NCBI RefSeq assembly: GCF_003034915.1
Contig: NZ_PZJX01000053.1
Location: forward strand, 62,001 to 126,000
Direction: 5' to 3'
Source of the DNA: Mesorhizobium helmanticense
GTDB lineage: Bacteria; Pseudomonadota; Alphaproteobacteria; Rhizobiales; Rhizobiaceae
Length of the DNA stretch: 64,000 nt
Part shown: in pieces, positions 25,782 to 34,146 of the stretch
How the letters are laid out: each line of letters opens with the position of its first letter
How positions within the stretch are numbered: position 1 is the first letter of the stretch
Translations under genes and position numbers: made by a program
The notes under the pieces: generated by a model
The model's database searches: none
Told to the model about the DNA's origin: nothing
What the model saw: only the letters and a program-made list of their open reading frames with translations

Positions 25782-27092
25782 TCAACATGATTGCACAGCC
25801 TTGCTTTCGCGCGGTACGGCAGGCGGCTCACCCAGGCGTCCGCGCCGGGCACGGTCCTGGGCGCCGCGCCCTTCGGCCAGATTCTCCGCCAGCGAATTCT
25901 GCACGGCGCAATCTTCAAGTGCGAGGTCGGTGACGAAAGGCACCGGCTTGCCGGCGATCGCCATGCCTTTCAACCGCGCCCAGACGGCGCGCCGCTTGCG
26001 CACCTGGTGCGACTGCAACTCACTGATCTCGGCAATGCCGGTCTCGCGCTTGATCTCCAGCGCGCCGGCTTCGACCGCCGAGTCGAACAGCTCAAGGCCG
26101 CGCCCGGTGCGCACGATGATGCCGTTGAGCGGCTCGTCTTCGGCCGCAGGCCCGCCATTCAGCCAGGCATCCGAAACGGCGATGTCCGCCACCTGGCCGA
26201 TCGCGTCGGGGCAGATCTTGCAGCGCGGCTGGATCATCCATTTGTCCTCGTCCTCCCACAACTGCCTATAGGTGAGTTCGAAGGCGCGGCCGTCCCTGGT
26301 TTCCATCCGATTGAGGCCGGGATTGCCATGGCCCCGATAGCGGAACAGCGCGAGCTCGTCCTCGGCGAGGCCGAAACGCTGCAGCACCTGTTCCGATTTC
26401 GACAAATCCGATGCGCCGCCGCAAACGAAGGCCAAGGCATAGCGCATATATCGGTCGACGCGGGGATCGAGCCGCGCAAGGTTGCGCACGGCGGTGACGT
26501 CGCAAGGCTTGGCAATCAGCGCGAAGGGTTCGCCGCGATCGAGAATGTCGCAGAAATCCACCAAGGTCGCCGCCGGGCCATAGCGCGAGCCCGCGCCCTC
26601 AAGCATCGATGCGGCATCAAAGCTCAGCCGCCTTTCGCTGCGCATCGGCTCGGAATGTGATGCCGCGACATGCAGCACGAATTTGACGCGCCCGGAGCTC
26701 AGCAGGAACTGTCCGAGCGCCGTCAGCACCCCGCCGCCGGAACCGACAAACCGCACCGTGGCGTCTCCCGCGCGGCCGAGCACAAGCCGTTCGGCGGGCC
26801 CCCAGACAGTGTCGGTCAGCGCGGCCTCGCTCATCTGCGCCGGCGGCGGACCGGCGATCCGGGTCCCCGGGCAGACAGCGTTGATCCGCATCAAAGTCTC
26901 CTCGTCGAACACCTGTCTTGCCACTGGCCGCTCGCGCCCTGCCGGTGTCATCACCATTTCGATTTCGCCGGCACCGGCGATCGAGCGGCAGAGGCCGCAA
27001 CCGATGCAAAGTCCGTTCTCGACAATCTCGCCAAGTGACAGCGGATCGGCCGCGCGCGGCATCGTGTCCTGACTTGTTTCAATGAGGCCCAT
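25782..27092 (-). CDS. Coenzyme F420 hydrogenase/dehydrogenase beta-subunit family iron-sulfur protein (FrhB/FdhB-like)
   Basis: A 436-residue protein with the two-part FrhB architecture. The N terminus has a ferredoxin motif CIGCGLC (Cys29, 32, 35) with a fourth cysteine, Cys74, in NAVCPGT. The central part shows FVGSGGGVLTALGQFLLSSG and IAKPCDVTAVRNLARLDP, and the C-terminal part has CKICPDAIGQVADIAVSDAW, the usual second cysteine pair. Relatives move electrons between Fe-S clusters, flavin and a deazaflavin or ferredoxin. No F420 biosynthesis gene is in the window. It lies between the oxidase and the D-carbamoylase gene. A start at 27062 (AGGA upstream) is an alternative. Confidence 0.83.
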   Translation of the reverse strand: MGLIETSQDTMPRAADPLSLGEIVENGLCIGCGLCRSIAGAGEIEMVMTPAGRERPVARQVFDEETLMRINAVCPGTRIAGPPPAQMSEAALTDTVWGPAERLVLGRAGDATVRFVGSGGGVLTALGQFLLSSGRVKFVLHVAASHSEPMRSERRLSFDAASMLEGAGSRYGPAATLVDFCDILDRGEPFALIAKPCDVTAVRNLARLDPRVDRYMRYALAFVCGGASDLSKSEQVLQRFGLAEDELALFRYRGHGNPGLNRMETRDGRAFELTYRQLWEDEDKWMIQPRCKICPDAIGQVADIAVSDAWLNGGPAAEDEPLNGIIVRTGRGLELFDSAVEAGALEIKRETGIAEISELQSHQVRKRRAVWARLKGMAIAGKPVPFVTDLALEDCAVQNSLAENLAEGRGAQDRARRGRLGEPPAVPRESKAVQSC

Positions 27093-27104
27093 CTCGTTTC
27101 GATC

Positions 27105-28019
27105 TCAGACCGGTTCCGAAATGCGCCGGTACTGGTCGGGGCGGCGATAGAGCGCGAAGTTGAAATTCACCTTCCGGCAGGTCTCGATCAGGTCGAGATC
27201 GGCGCGATGGACGATGATCTCGTCGCCGAGCGACATCGCCTGCGCGGCGAGCTCGCCGGTCGGCGCGATGATGCAGGACCCGCCGATCAGCGCCTGACCG
27301 TCCTCCAGTCCCGCCTTGGCGGCAGCAGCGACCCACAGTGTGTTCTGGTAGGCACCGGCTTGCATTGGCAGATGGTTGTGGAACATGCGCAGATGAGCGA
27401 GCGCCGGCGCCTCGTCGAGCAGCAGCGGTGTGTTGTAGCCAAGCAGAGCCACCTCGGCGCCGTTGAGGCAAAGCATGCGATAGGTTTCCGGCCAGCGGCG
27501 GTCGTTGCAGATCGCCATGCCGACGCGCACGCCGCGATAGTCGAAGACCGGAAAACCGAGATTGCCCGGCTCGAAATAGCGGCGTTCCAGATGCGTGGTG
27601 ATGCCTTCCTCCGGCTCGCTCGACCCCGGCACATGCATCTTGCGGTAGCGGCCAATGAAGCGCCCGTCCGGGCCGACAAGGTCCATGGTGTTGAAATGGC
27701 GCGTCCGGCCTTCTTCCTGCGCGAGTTCGCAATAGCCGAGCGTGAAGCCGATCTTGAGGCGGGCGGCGGCATCATAGAGGCGCAGCGTTTCGGGGCCTGG
27801 CATCGACTGTTCGAAGAAGGCATCGATCTCCGCCTGATCGTCGATGCGCCAGCGCGGAAAGAAAGTGGTCAGCGCCATCTCGGGGAACACAGCAATCTCC
27901 GCACCTGCGGCAGCGGACTGCTCCAGCAAGTGGAGGAGGCGATCGACAGTTTCGGCACGCGAGGCGCTGCGCTGGATCGGTCCTGTCTGGGCGACCGCGA
28001 TGGTCAGGAATCTAGCCAC
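27105..28019 (-). CDS. N-carbamoyl-D-amino acid hydrolase (nitrilase superfamily)
   Basis: A 304-residue carbon-nitrogen hydrolase. The triad is intact and in the classical register of D-carbamoylases: Glu47 (VFPEMAL), Lys127 (RYRKMHVPG) and Cys171 (AICNDRRWPETYR, a D-carbamoylase signature). The enzyme converts N-carbamoyl-D-amino acids to D-amino acids, CO2 and ammonia. The start is a GTG at 28017-28019 with GAGGAG eight bases upstream; this gives the usual family length of 304. It overlaps the hydantoinase gene by 16 bp, so the pair is probably translationally coupled, as in known hydantoin-degrading operons. Confidence 0.93.
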   Translation of the reverse strand: MARFLTIAVAQTGPIQRSASRAETVDRLLHLLEQSAAAGAEIAVFPEMALTTFFPRWRIDDQAEIDAFFEQSMPGPETLRLYDAAARLKIGFTLGYCELAQEEGRTRHFNTMDLVGPDGRFIGRYRKMHVPGSSEPEEGITTHLERRYFEPGNLGFPVFDYRGVRVGMAICNDRRWPETYRMLCLNGAEVALLGYNTPLLLDEAPALAHLRMFHNHLPMQAGAYQNTLWVAAAAKAGLEDGQALIGGSCIIAPTGELAAQAMSLGDEIIVHRADLDLIETCRKVNFNFALYRRPDQYRRISEPV

Positions 28020-29434
28020 GGCGTCGTCTCCTCGACAGGTTTTCCGGAAAGATCCGGATTGGCGGCGGTGCGCTCTACGAACTGTCCGAACCCCGGCTGC
28101 ACCTGGAGCTGGCCGTCGGCGACCACCGGCACGCCGCGCACCAGCACTGTGGTCGGCTTGCCAGTCACGCTTTTGCCCTCGTAAGGCGTGAAGTCGACGC
28201 GGGAATGCAAGGCCTTGTGGCCGAGCGTCCATCGCGCCGTTGGGTCCCACAGCGCCAGATCCGCGTCGAGCCCAACCGCGATCCTGCCCTTGCGATCGGC
28301 GAGCCCATAGATCGACGCGGCATTGCGCGAGGTGAGATCGAGATAGCGGCCAAGCGTCAGCCGGGCGGTCAACAGCCCTTCCGAGAACAGCAGCGGCAAA
28401 CGCGTTTCGATGCCGGGAATGCCGCTCAGCGTGGTGTTGAAGGCAGGCGTCTGGGATCCACCTATCTTGTCCGCGAACCAGTATGGCGAATGGTCGGAAG
28501 ACCAGAGATCGATGCCGCCATCGATCAGCGCCTGCCACAGATGCTCATGGCTGCGCGGCGAACGCGGCGGAGGCGAAAAGACGAAACGCGCCGCGTCGAG
28601 AGCCGGCCGGTCAAGGTCGGCAGAGCCTATGAACAGATATTGCGGGCAAGTCTCGGCAATCGCATCCACCCCTCGCACGCGCGCTCGCGCCACTTCCTCG
28701 GCCGACTGCCAGGAGGAGACGTGAACGATGGTCATGCGCGCGCCGGTCATTTCGGCGAAGGCCAGCGCACGATGCGTGGCCTCGCGCTCCATCGTCTCGC
28801 TGTGGGCAACGACATGGTAGCGAATGTCGGTGCGGCCGAGATCGATCAGGCGCTGGCGCGTGCGGCGGATGGCGGCATCGTTCTCGGCATGGACCATGAC
28901 GATCCAGCCAAGGCTGTGGGCGGTATCGAGCACCCTGAAAAAGAGGTCGTCGTCGACGGCAAAACCCTGATAGGTCATGAACAGTTTGACCGAGGCGATG
29001 CCACGGCCGGCAAGCTCAGTAAGCTGAGCCTCGACATCAGGGCCAGTGCCCATAGTCACCACGGCGTGCAGCCCGTAGTCGATCACCGCGCGCCCTGTGG
29101 AGCGGTCGAGAGCGCGGTCCACGGCGCCGATCGTCGTCATGTCCGGACCTGGCATGCCGAACGGGACGATGCATGTCGTGCCCCCGAAGGCCGCCGAGAT
29201 GGTGCCGGATTCGAAATCGTCCGCATTGCCGGCCCCGCCCCAGACCGGCTGGTCGAGATGGCAATGGGCGTCGATGCCGCCGGGCATGACCCAGCGGCCG
29301 CCGGAATCCAGCAGCGCCCTGCCGGTCAGGCCGTTGCCGATGGCTGCTATACGGCCGTCATCGATGCCGATGTCGCATTCGGCCCAACCGTCGTCGAGCG
29401 CAACCCTTCCGCCTTTGATCACCAGCTCATGCAT
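28004..29434 (-). CDS. D-hydantoinase/dihydropyrimidinase family cyclic amidohydrolase
   Basis: A 476-residue cyclic amidohydrolase. The binuclear metal site is complete: His57-x-His59 (GGIDAHCHLDQP), the lysine expected to be carboxylated, Lys150 (ASVKLFMTYQG), His182 (MVHAEND), a later histidine (TIVHVSS) and the aspartate in WSSDHSPY. It opens hydantoin or dihydropyrimidine rings to N-carbamoyl amino acids. ATG 29434 matches the family N terminus (MHELVIKGGRV); a GTG six codons upstream is possible. It is second in the leftward operon, 24 bp after RidA and overlapping the D-carbamoylase. Relatives act on 5-substituted hydantoins, dihydrouracil or N-substituted rings. Confidence 0.92.
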   Translation of the reverse strand: MHELVIKGGRVALDDGWAECDIGIDDGRIAAIGNGLTGRALLDSGGRWVMPGGIDAHCHLDQPVWGGAGNADDFESGTISAAFGGTTCIVPFGMPGPDMTTIGAVDRALDRSTGRAVIDYGLHAVVTMGTGPDVEAQLTELAGRGIASVKLFMTYQGFAVDDDLFFRVLDTAHSLGWIVMVHAENDAAIRRTRQRLIDLGRTDIRYHVVAHSETMEREATHRALAFAEMTGARMTIVHVSSWQSAEEVARARVRGVDAIAETCPQYLFIGSADLDRPALDAARFVFSPPPRSPRSHEHLWQALIDGGIDLWSSDHSPYWFADKIGGSQTPAFNTTLSGIPGIETRLPLLFSEGLLTARLTLGRYLDLTSRNAASIYGLADRKGRIAVGLDADLALWDPTARWTLGHKALHSRVDFTPYEGKSVTGKPTTVLVRGVPVVADGQLQVQPGFGQFVERTAANPDLSGKPVEETTPWLDS

Positions 29435-29458
29435 TCGGTTTGCCCACCCCAATCGGCG

Positions 29459-29809
29459 TCAGCCGACCGCCGCCGTGACCATGATCTCGACGCGATACTG
29501 ATCGCCGGCAAGCCGCGCCTCCACCGTCGCGCGCACCGGCATGGCGCTGCGGTCGATCCAGGCATCCCAGGCCGTATTCATCATGTCGAAGTCAGCGATA
29601 TCGCGCAGCCAGATCTGGGCGCTCAAAAGCTTCGACTTGTCGCTGCCGGCCTTGGCCAGAAGCGCATCGATCTTGGCGAAAATCTGCTTCGTCTGCGCGG
29701 TGGTGTCGCCGGAAAGGTCGTCCGCCGTCAGGCCGGAGACATAGACGGTGCCGTTGTAGCGCAGCACCCGGCAGAAGCGTTGGCCATTCTCAAGACGTTC
29801 GATCGTCAT
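29459..29809 (-). CDS. RidA family protein (enamine/imine deaminase)
   Basis: A 116-residue member of the YjgF/YER057c/UK114 family. NGTVYVSGLTADDLSGDT and MPVRATVEARLAG are recognisable; Arg93 corresponds to the arginine that holds the substrate carboxylate in RidA enzymes. Family members hydrolyse reactive enamines and imines made by amino-acid oxidases or PLP enzymes. As first gene of an operon with a DAO-type oxidase, it probably clears or turns over an imino acid product. A promoter-like element sits 106-137 bp upstream. Confidence 0.9.
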   Translation of the reverse strand: MTIERLENGQRFCRVLRYNGTVYVSGLTADDLSGDTTAQTKQIFAKIDALLAKAGSDKSKLLSAQIWLRDIADFDMMNTAWDAWIDRSAMPVRATVEARLAGDQYRVEIMVTAAVG

Positions 29810-29914
29810 CTCCTGGTCTCCTCTCGATCTTCGGCAGGCGACCTATCGTAGGGAGCGGACAAAAGGACTGTAAAGCCTGTCGCACGGCACAACGCCGTTT
29901 TCCGCGACAGGGAT

Positions 29915-29946
29915 GGCCAAAAAAAATCACGCCATAGCCGTGTCAA
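29915..29946 (-). promoter_or_regulatory. Promoter-like element upstream of the RidA-hydantoinase operon (shared with 10132-10163)
   Basis: On the minus strand: TTGACA, a spacer with CTATGGC, a run of eight T, then GGCC; 32 nt in all. Twenty-five of 32 positions match the SBP-gene element at 10132-10163 with no gap. It lies 106 bp before the RidA start in the divergent gap with the MFS gene. It is either a common promoter architecture or a site for a shared regulator. A sigma-54 reading was rejected because the GG-to-GC spacing is wrong. Confidence 0.6.
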
Positions 29947-30034
29947 TCTTCGCTTGTAGCATGCATGGGGAGGTATAGCTTCTGTCTGGGAGAGCAGCCG
30001 CCGGTCAGCGTGACTGCCAAGGGGAGCCGTCGCA

Positions 30035-30094
30035 ATGCATAGGAATCCGGCGTCGGTCATTGATCCTGCCTGCGATCGCCGGCGCCCGTCCTAG
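30035..30094 (+). other. Possible short upstream ORF (19 codons) before the MFS gene
   Basis: ATG 30035 is preceded by AAGGGGAG with good spacing and runs 19 codons to TAG at 30094, 19 bp before the chosen MFS start. It is in a different frame from the transporter and has a better ribosome-binding site. It could be a leader peptide or chance. The rest of the 304-bp divergent gap (29810-30113) holds the RidA promoter element and no further gene. Confidence 0.3.
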
Positions 30095-30113
30095 CCGGCC
30101 GACAGCGGCATTC

Positions 30114-31367
30114 ATGGGGTCGATCGCTCAATCCGCGATGCGCTTGTGGCGGAACGCTGAGCGCTCTCGCGCCACTTTGCCGATGATGGCAAGCGTCTGT
30201 CTCGCCTGTATCGGCAGCGCCATGCTGACGACCGCGGTGTCGTTCCACCTCGGCAAAGCCGGCGTCGATCCCGAAACCGTGCAGATCGTTCTGACCGCCT
30301 ATCCGGCCGGCTTCCTGATCGGATGCCTGATGACGCGTCCATTGGTCACCCGCTACGGCCATGAGCGGACATTCCTGGTGGTCCTGGCAACCGCGCTGCT
30401 GTCGGCCCTGGGCTTCGTCGTCACCGACTTCATGCCGGCCTGGTTCTGCTTGCGGCTGCTCGGCGGCATGTCGATGGCCTCGATGTTTGTCGTCTGCGAG
30501 AGCTGGATCAATCTCTACGCCGAACAGCACAATCGCGGCGCGCTGTTCGCGGTCTACATGCTGACGACGGCGATCGCCGTGCTGCTCGGCCAGGTCCTGG
30601 TGGCGATCGTCGGTCCGCAATCTCCGCATCTGTTTCTGGTCGCGACAGCAACGGTGCTCGTGGCCTTTGCGCCCAACTTCGCCGGGCTGCGCTGGCCGGC
30701 GCTGCCTTCGGTGCCGGCCGATCCGGCGCCCGCGCCCGGAGCCAAGGCAGACAGGCGGCTCGGGCCGCTGGCGCTTTTCAGGCTGGCGCCGGTGACGGTC
30801 GTGGCGATTTTCCAGGGCGGCATCACCAACATGAACGTCTTCGTGCTGACGCCTCTTTACGGGACGCAGATCGGCCTGTCGGCGGCGGCCACGGTCTGGC
30901 TGGTGACCACGATAAGCATTGCCGGCATGGTGGCGCAGACCCCGGTCGGCTGGCTGTCGGACCGTTTCGACCGCCGCCTGATACTGCTGGTGCAAGGGCT
31001 GGTGTCGGTGACGGCCTGCGCCTCGATCGCTTGGGTCGGCACTCTGTCGGTGCCTCTGCTGTTCGTGCTGTTCTTCATCTATGGCGCCACGGCGCTGACG
31101 ATCTATCCGGTGGCGATGGCCTTCGGCGCATCGCAGCTTCATAGCCGGCACATGGTCGCCGCCTCCGGCACGCTGCTCCTGCTCTACTCGATCGGCAATG
31201 TAGCAACGCCGGGCCTCGCCGCGGGATTGATGGAGCATCTTGGGCCTCCCGCAATGTTCCTGCTGCTTGGCGGCGGCGCTGCCCTGGTCACGTTGGCCGC
31301 CTGCTACAATCTTCTGCGCCGGCCGGTCACGGCGCCGGTCATGCAACGTGTCGAGGAACGGCTTTGA
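30114..31367 (+). CDS. MFS transporter
   Basis: A 417-residue major facilitator with about twelve hydrophobic segments, split by a polar proline- and alanine-rich loop (ADPAPAPGAKADRR) between the two six-helix halves. The loop after helix 2 reads MTRPLVTRYGHERTF and the loop after helix 8 reads GWLSDRFDRRL, both standard MFS loop motifs. It heads the rightward operon, divergent from the hydantoinase operon, so import of the cyclic amide or export of a product is likely. The start is uncertain: ATG 30114 is used, but 30138 and a TTG at 30060 are possible and none has a strong ribosome-binding site. Confidence 0.85.
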   Translation: MGSIAQSAMRLWRNAERSRATLPMMASVCLACIGSAMLTTAVSFHLGKAGVDPETVQIVLTAYPAGFLIGCLMTRPLVTRYGHERTFLVVLATALLSALGFVVTDFMPAWFCLRLLGGMSMASMFVVCESWINLYAEQHNRGALFAVYMLTTAIAVLLGQVLVAIVGPQSPHLFLVATATVLVAFAPNFAGLRWPALPSVPADPAPAPGAKADRRLGPLALFRLAPVTVVAIFQGGITNMNVFVLTPLYGTQIGLSAAATVWLVTTISIAGMVAQTPVGWLSDRFDRRLILLVQGLVSVTACASIAWVGTLSVPLLFVLFFIYGATALTIYPVAMAFGASQLHSRHMVAASGTLLLLYSIGNVATPGLAAGLMEHLGPPAMFLLLGGGAALVTLAACYNLLRRPVTAPVMQRVEERL

Positions 31368-31377
31368 GGTCACCGCG

Positions 31378-32127
31378 ATGAACCGGCTGCAAGGCAGCGT
31401 TGTCCTTATCGCGGGCGCCGCAAGCGGCATTGGCGCCGCCATTGCCCGACGCTGCGTTTCAGAAGGCGCCAGCGTAGTCTGCGCAGACCATGATCTTGCC
31501 GCGGCGCAGGCACTTGCCGATGGGCTTGGGGCCACCGCGGCCGCCTGCCGCTGCGATGTGACCGATGCAGGGTCGGCCAGCAGCGCCGTCGACATCGCAC
31601 AGCAACGCTTCGGCCGGCTGGACGGACTGGTGCACAACGCCGCCGCACCATCGGCCAACGCCACCGTCGTCGATCTCGACGAACAGTCCTGGCGCCGCGA
31701 ACTCGACGTCAGCCTGACCGGTGCGTTCCTGATGAGCAAGTTCGCGGTGCCGTTGATCGTAGCGGGCGGCGGCGGCTCGGTGGTGTTCATCGGCTCACAG
31801 TTCGGACGCGTCGCGACCGCTAAGGCCGTCGCTTATTGCGCCGCCAAGGCGGGACTGATCCATCTCGCCAAGGCGATGGCGGTCGACCATGCGCCGGACA
31901 AGGTGCGCGTCAACAGCTTGTCGCCGGGCGCGGTGGCGACAGCGCGCCTGCTGCGCAGATTTCCAGACTTCGAGGCCGCCAATGCTGGTCTTGGATCCGC
32001 CCATCTGCTCGGCCGCATCGCAGAGCCGGATGAGATCGCCGCGGCGGCTGCTTTCCTTTTGTCATCGGACGCATCCTTCGTCACCGGATCTGACATGCTT
32101 GTGGACGGCGGCTATGCGACGCGCTGA
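31378..32127 (+). CDS. Short-chain dehydrogenase/reductase (classical SDR)
   Basis: A 249-residue classical SDR. The cofactor motif GAASGIG is at 13-19, HNAA at 86-89, and the catalytic residues are Ser140 (VVFIGSQFG), Tyr153 and Lys157 (YCAAK). The C terminus SDASFVTGSDMLVDGGYATR is standard for NAD(P)-dependent alcohol or hydroxyacid dehydrogenases. It begins ten bases after the MFS stop codon and ends 30 bp before the next SDR gene, so it belongs to the same transcription unit. The substrate is unknown; the operon context suggests an oxidised intermediate of ring or amine breakdown. Confidence 0.88.
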   Translation: MNRLQGSVVLIAGAASGIGAAIARRCVSEGASVVCADHDLAAAQALADGLGATAAACRCDVTDAGSASSAVDIAQQRFGRLDGLVHNAAAPSANATVVDLDEQSWRRELDVSLTGAFLMSKFAVPLIVAGGGGSVVFIGSQFGRVATAKAVAYCAAKAGLIHLAKAMAVDHAPDKVRVNSLSPGAVATARLLRRFPDFEAANAGLGSAHLLGRIAEPDEIAAAAAFLLSSDASFVTGSDMLVDGGYATR

Positions 32128-32157
32128 CCCTCTTCGTTCAACTTCAAAGGAGTTCGC

Positions 32158-33183
32158 ATGACGCTGCTCGTCACCGGCGGCACCGGCTTTGTCATGAGCG
32201 TGGTCGCGCGCGCATGGCTGGACCGCGATCCGCAAGCCCGTGCCGTGATCCTCGACCGGTCCGGTCTCGACGCGGCGGCCGAGAAGTATTTCGCCCCGGT
32301 TCGCGACCGGCTCGCAGTGATCGCTGCCGATGTGCTCGACCCGAAGGCTTGGTCCGCAACGCTCGACAGGCAAGGCATCACGGCAATCGTGCATGGCGCG
32401 ACGATCACGCCGATCTCGCGCGGCAGCGCCTCGGAGGCAAAACGCCAGCCGGAGGCTGAAGACCCTGCCCGCATCGTCGACGTCAATCTCATGGGCACCG
32501 TGCGGATGCTGGACTGGGCGCGCGCGAGACCGGGACTCAAGCGCTTCGTCTATGTCAGTTCCGGCTCCGTCTACCGTCACAATGGACCAGACTGGAGCAG
32601 CGAGCCGCTGCCGGAAGATGGCTATGTCGCGCCGTTGACGCTCTACGGCATCTCGAAATTCGCCTCCGAAATGGTGACCAACCGCTATGCCGACCTGTTC
32701 GACCTGTCGGCGGTCTCGGTGCGGCTTGCTTCCGTCTACGGCCCGATGGACCGCGCGACCGAGAGCCGCAACTTTCGCCATGTTCCCAACCGCGTCGCGC
32801 ATATGGCTTTAGCCGGAGACACGATCAGGCCGAACAGCCTGGACCCCGTCGGCGACTATATCGCCTCGACCGACGTTGCCGCCGCGATCCTCGCGCTGAT
32901 CGATGCACCGCACCTCAATTACCGCCACTACAACATCGGCTCCGGATCCAGCCAGACCATCGGCGAGATCGTCGGCTGGGCAAGGGAACGCGTGCCGGGC
33001 CTGAAGGCCGAGGTGACATCAGGAGAAGACGCCAATATCGTCCAGGATGTGAGACTGAAAGGCGGCATGTGGGGGGCGTATGACATCGCCCGCATCCTAC
33101 GCGACACCACATGGCGGCCGCGTCCCGGCAAGGAAGCCTTCCACGCTTACATGGACTGGATAGCCGCCAACGAAACGAGCTGA
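32158..33183 (+). CDS. NAD-dependent epimerase/dehydratase family protein (extended SDR)
   Basis: A 341-residue extended SDR related to nucleoside-diphosphate-sugar epimerases. The N terminus TLLVTGGTGFVMSVVARAWL carries the NAD-binding loop, but the third glycine of GxxGxxG is replaced by Met13. A serine-rich strand (RFVYVSSGSVYRH) and YGISKFASEM supply the catalytic Ser and Tyr-x3-Lys, and VSVRLASVYGPMD follows. AAAGGAG stands eight bases before the ATG. It lies between a classical SDR and the second PuuE. A role in sugar nucleotide metabolism is unlikely in this catabolic operon; a uronate- or hydroxyacid-dehydrogenase-like role is possible. Confidence 0.85.
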   Translation: MTLLVTGGTGFVMSVVARAWLDRDPQARAVILDRSGLDAAAEKYFAPVRDRLAVIAADVLDPKAWSATLDRQGITAIVHGATITPISRGSASEAKRQPEAEDPARIVDVNLMGTVRMLDWARARPGLKRFVYVSSGSVYRHNGPDWSSEPLPEDGYVAPLTLYGISKFASEMVTNRYADLFDLSAVSVRLASVYGPMDRATESRNFRHVPNRVAHMALAGDTIRPNSLDPVGDYIASTDVAAAILALIDAPHLNYRHYNIGSGSSQTIGEIVGWARERVPGLKAEVTSGEDANIVQDVRLKGGMWGAYDIARILRDTTWRPRPGKEAFHAYMDWIAANETS

Positions 33184-33195
33184 GAGGAATTTGCC

Positions 33196-34131
33196 ATGAC
33201 GCCGAGCGCTGCCTCGCAACCGCCCCAGCCGCGCGACTTCGTCGGCTATGGTCCGCGCCCGCCCTTCATGACCTGGCCCGGCGGCGTCAAGCTCGCCATC
33301 AACCTCGTGCTCAACTACGAGGAAGGCTCGGAGTACTCATGGCCGGAAGACGGCCGCAACGACAATTGGGGCGAATACAATCTCACCTCGAGCCCGCCGG
33401 TGCGCGACCTCGGCACCGAGACGCATTTCGAATATGGCAGCCGCGCCGGTGTCTGGCGCTTGGCACGACTCTTCGATCGCTACGACATCCCGATCACCAT
33501 CTCCGCTTGCGCGGTGGCACTGGAGCGCAACCCGCCCTTCGTCGAATGGATGAAGACGCGACGGCACGATCTGCTCGGCCACGGCCTGCGCTGGATCGAC
33601 TACACTACCATGGAGCGCAGCGAGGAAAAGCGCCATCTGCATGAAGCGGTCGCGCTTTACGAGAAGCTGCTTGGAAGGCGCCCCCTGGGCTGGAACTGCC
33701 GCTCGCTGCCCAGCGTCAACACGCGCGATTTGCTCGTTGAGGAAGGTGGCTTCCTCTACCACTCCGATCCCTGCAATGACGACCTGCCCTATTTCCTCGA
33801 CCATCGGGGCACGGAGATCCTGGTCGTGCCCTATTCCAAGACGCTCAACGACAGCCGCTATCTGGTGGCGCCGGGCTACAGCAATCCGCGCGATTTTGCC
33901 GAGGATTGCGGCTCGGCGATCGATTACATGCTCGACGAGTCGGACGAGACCGGCGGCCGCATGCTGACGATCGGCATCCATGCACGCTGGATGGGCCAGC
34001 CCAACCGGGCGTCCGGGCTGCGCGAGGTGATCGAGCACGTGAAGGAAAAGCCAGCCGCTGCCTTTATGCGCCGCGAAGATATCGCCCGGTTCTGGCTGGA
34101 GAACCATGTCGGCTTCGAGCGGCGCGGCTAA
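33196..34131 (+). CDS. PuuE-type allantoinase / polysaccharide-deacetylase-fold hydrolase (copy 2)
   Basis: A 311-residue paralogue of the protein at 3832-4737, with the same opening (RDFVGYGPRPPFMTWPGG, then LVLNYEEGSEYS) and the same middle (LGHGLRWIDYT, RPLGWNCRSLPSVNTRDLL). It probably hydrolyses a cyclic ureide or amide. AGAGGAA precedes the ATG. The next gene, 15 bp on, is a dihydroorotase-type amidohydrolase, so this operon carries two unrelated cyclic amidase folds side by side. Allantoin is only one possible substrate; no other purine-catabolic gene is visible. Confidence 0.85.
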   Translation: MTPSAASQPPQPRDFVGYGPRPPFMTWPGGVKLAINLVLNYEEGSEYSWPEDGRNDNWGEYNLTSSPPVRDLGTETHFEYGSRAGVWRLARLFDRYDIPITISACAVALERNPPFVEWMKTRRHDLLGHGLRWIDYTTMERSEEKRHLHEAVALYEKLLGRRPLGWNCRSLPSVNTRDLLVEEGGFLYHSDPCNDDLPYFLDHRGTEILVVPYSKTLNDSRYLVAPGYSNPRDFAEDCGSAIDYMLDESDETGGRMLTIGIHARWMGQPNRASGLREVIEHVKEKPAAAFMRREDIARFWLENHVGFERRG

Positions 34132-34146
34132 CGGAAGCAAGACGGT

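Noticed and set aside
28205..29851. A 548-codon plus-strand frame opposite the hydantoinase gene
   Set aside because: Antisense shadow; no family text, while the minus strand holds complete catalytic motifs.
29915..29946. Sigma-54 promoter (GG-N10-GC)
   Set aside because: TGGC is followed by a T-run with no GC at the required ten-base spacing, both here and at 10132-10163.
30057..31790. A 577-codon minus-strand frame opposite the MFS and SDR genes
   Set aside because: His/Arg/Gln-rich shadow of high-GC coding DNA; both plus-strand genes have clear families.
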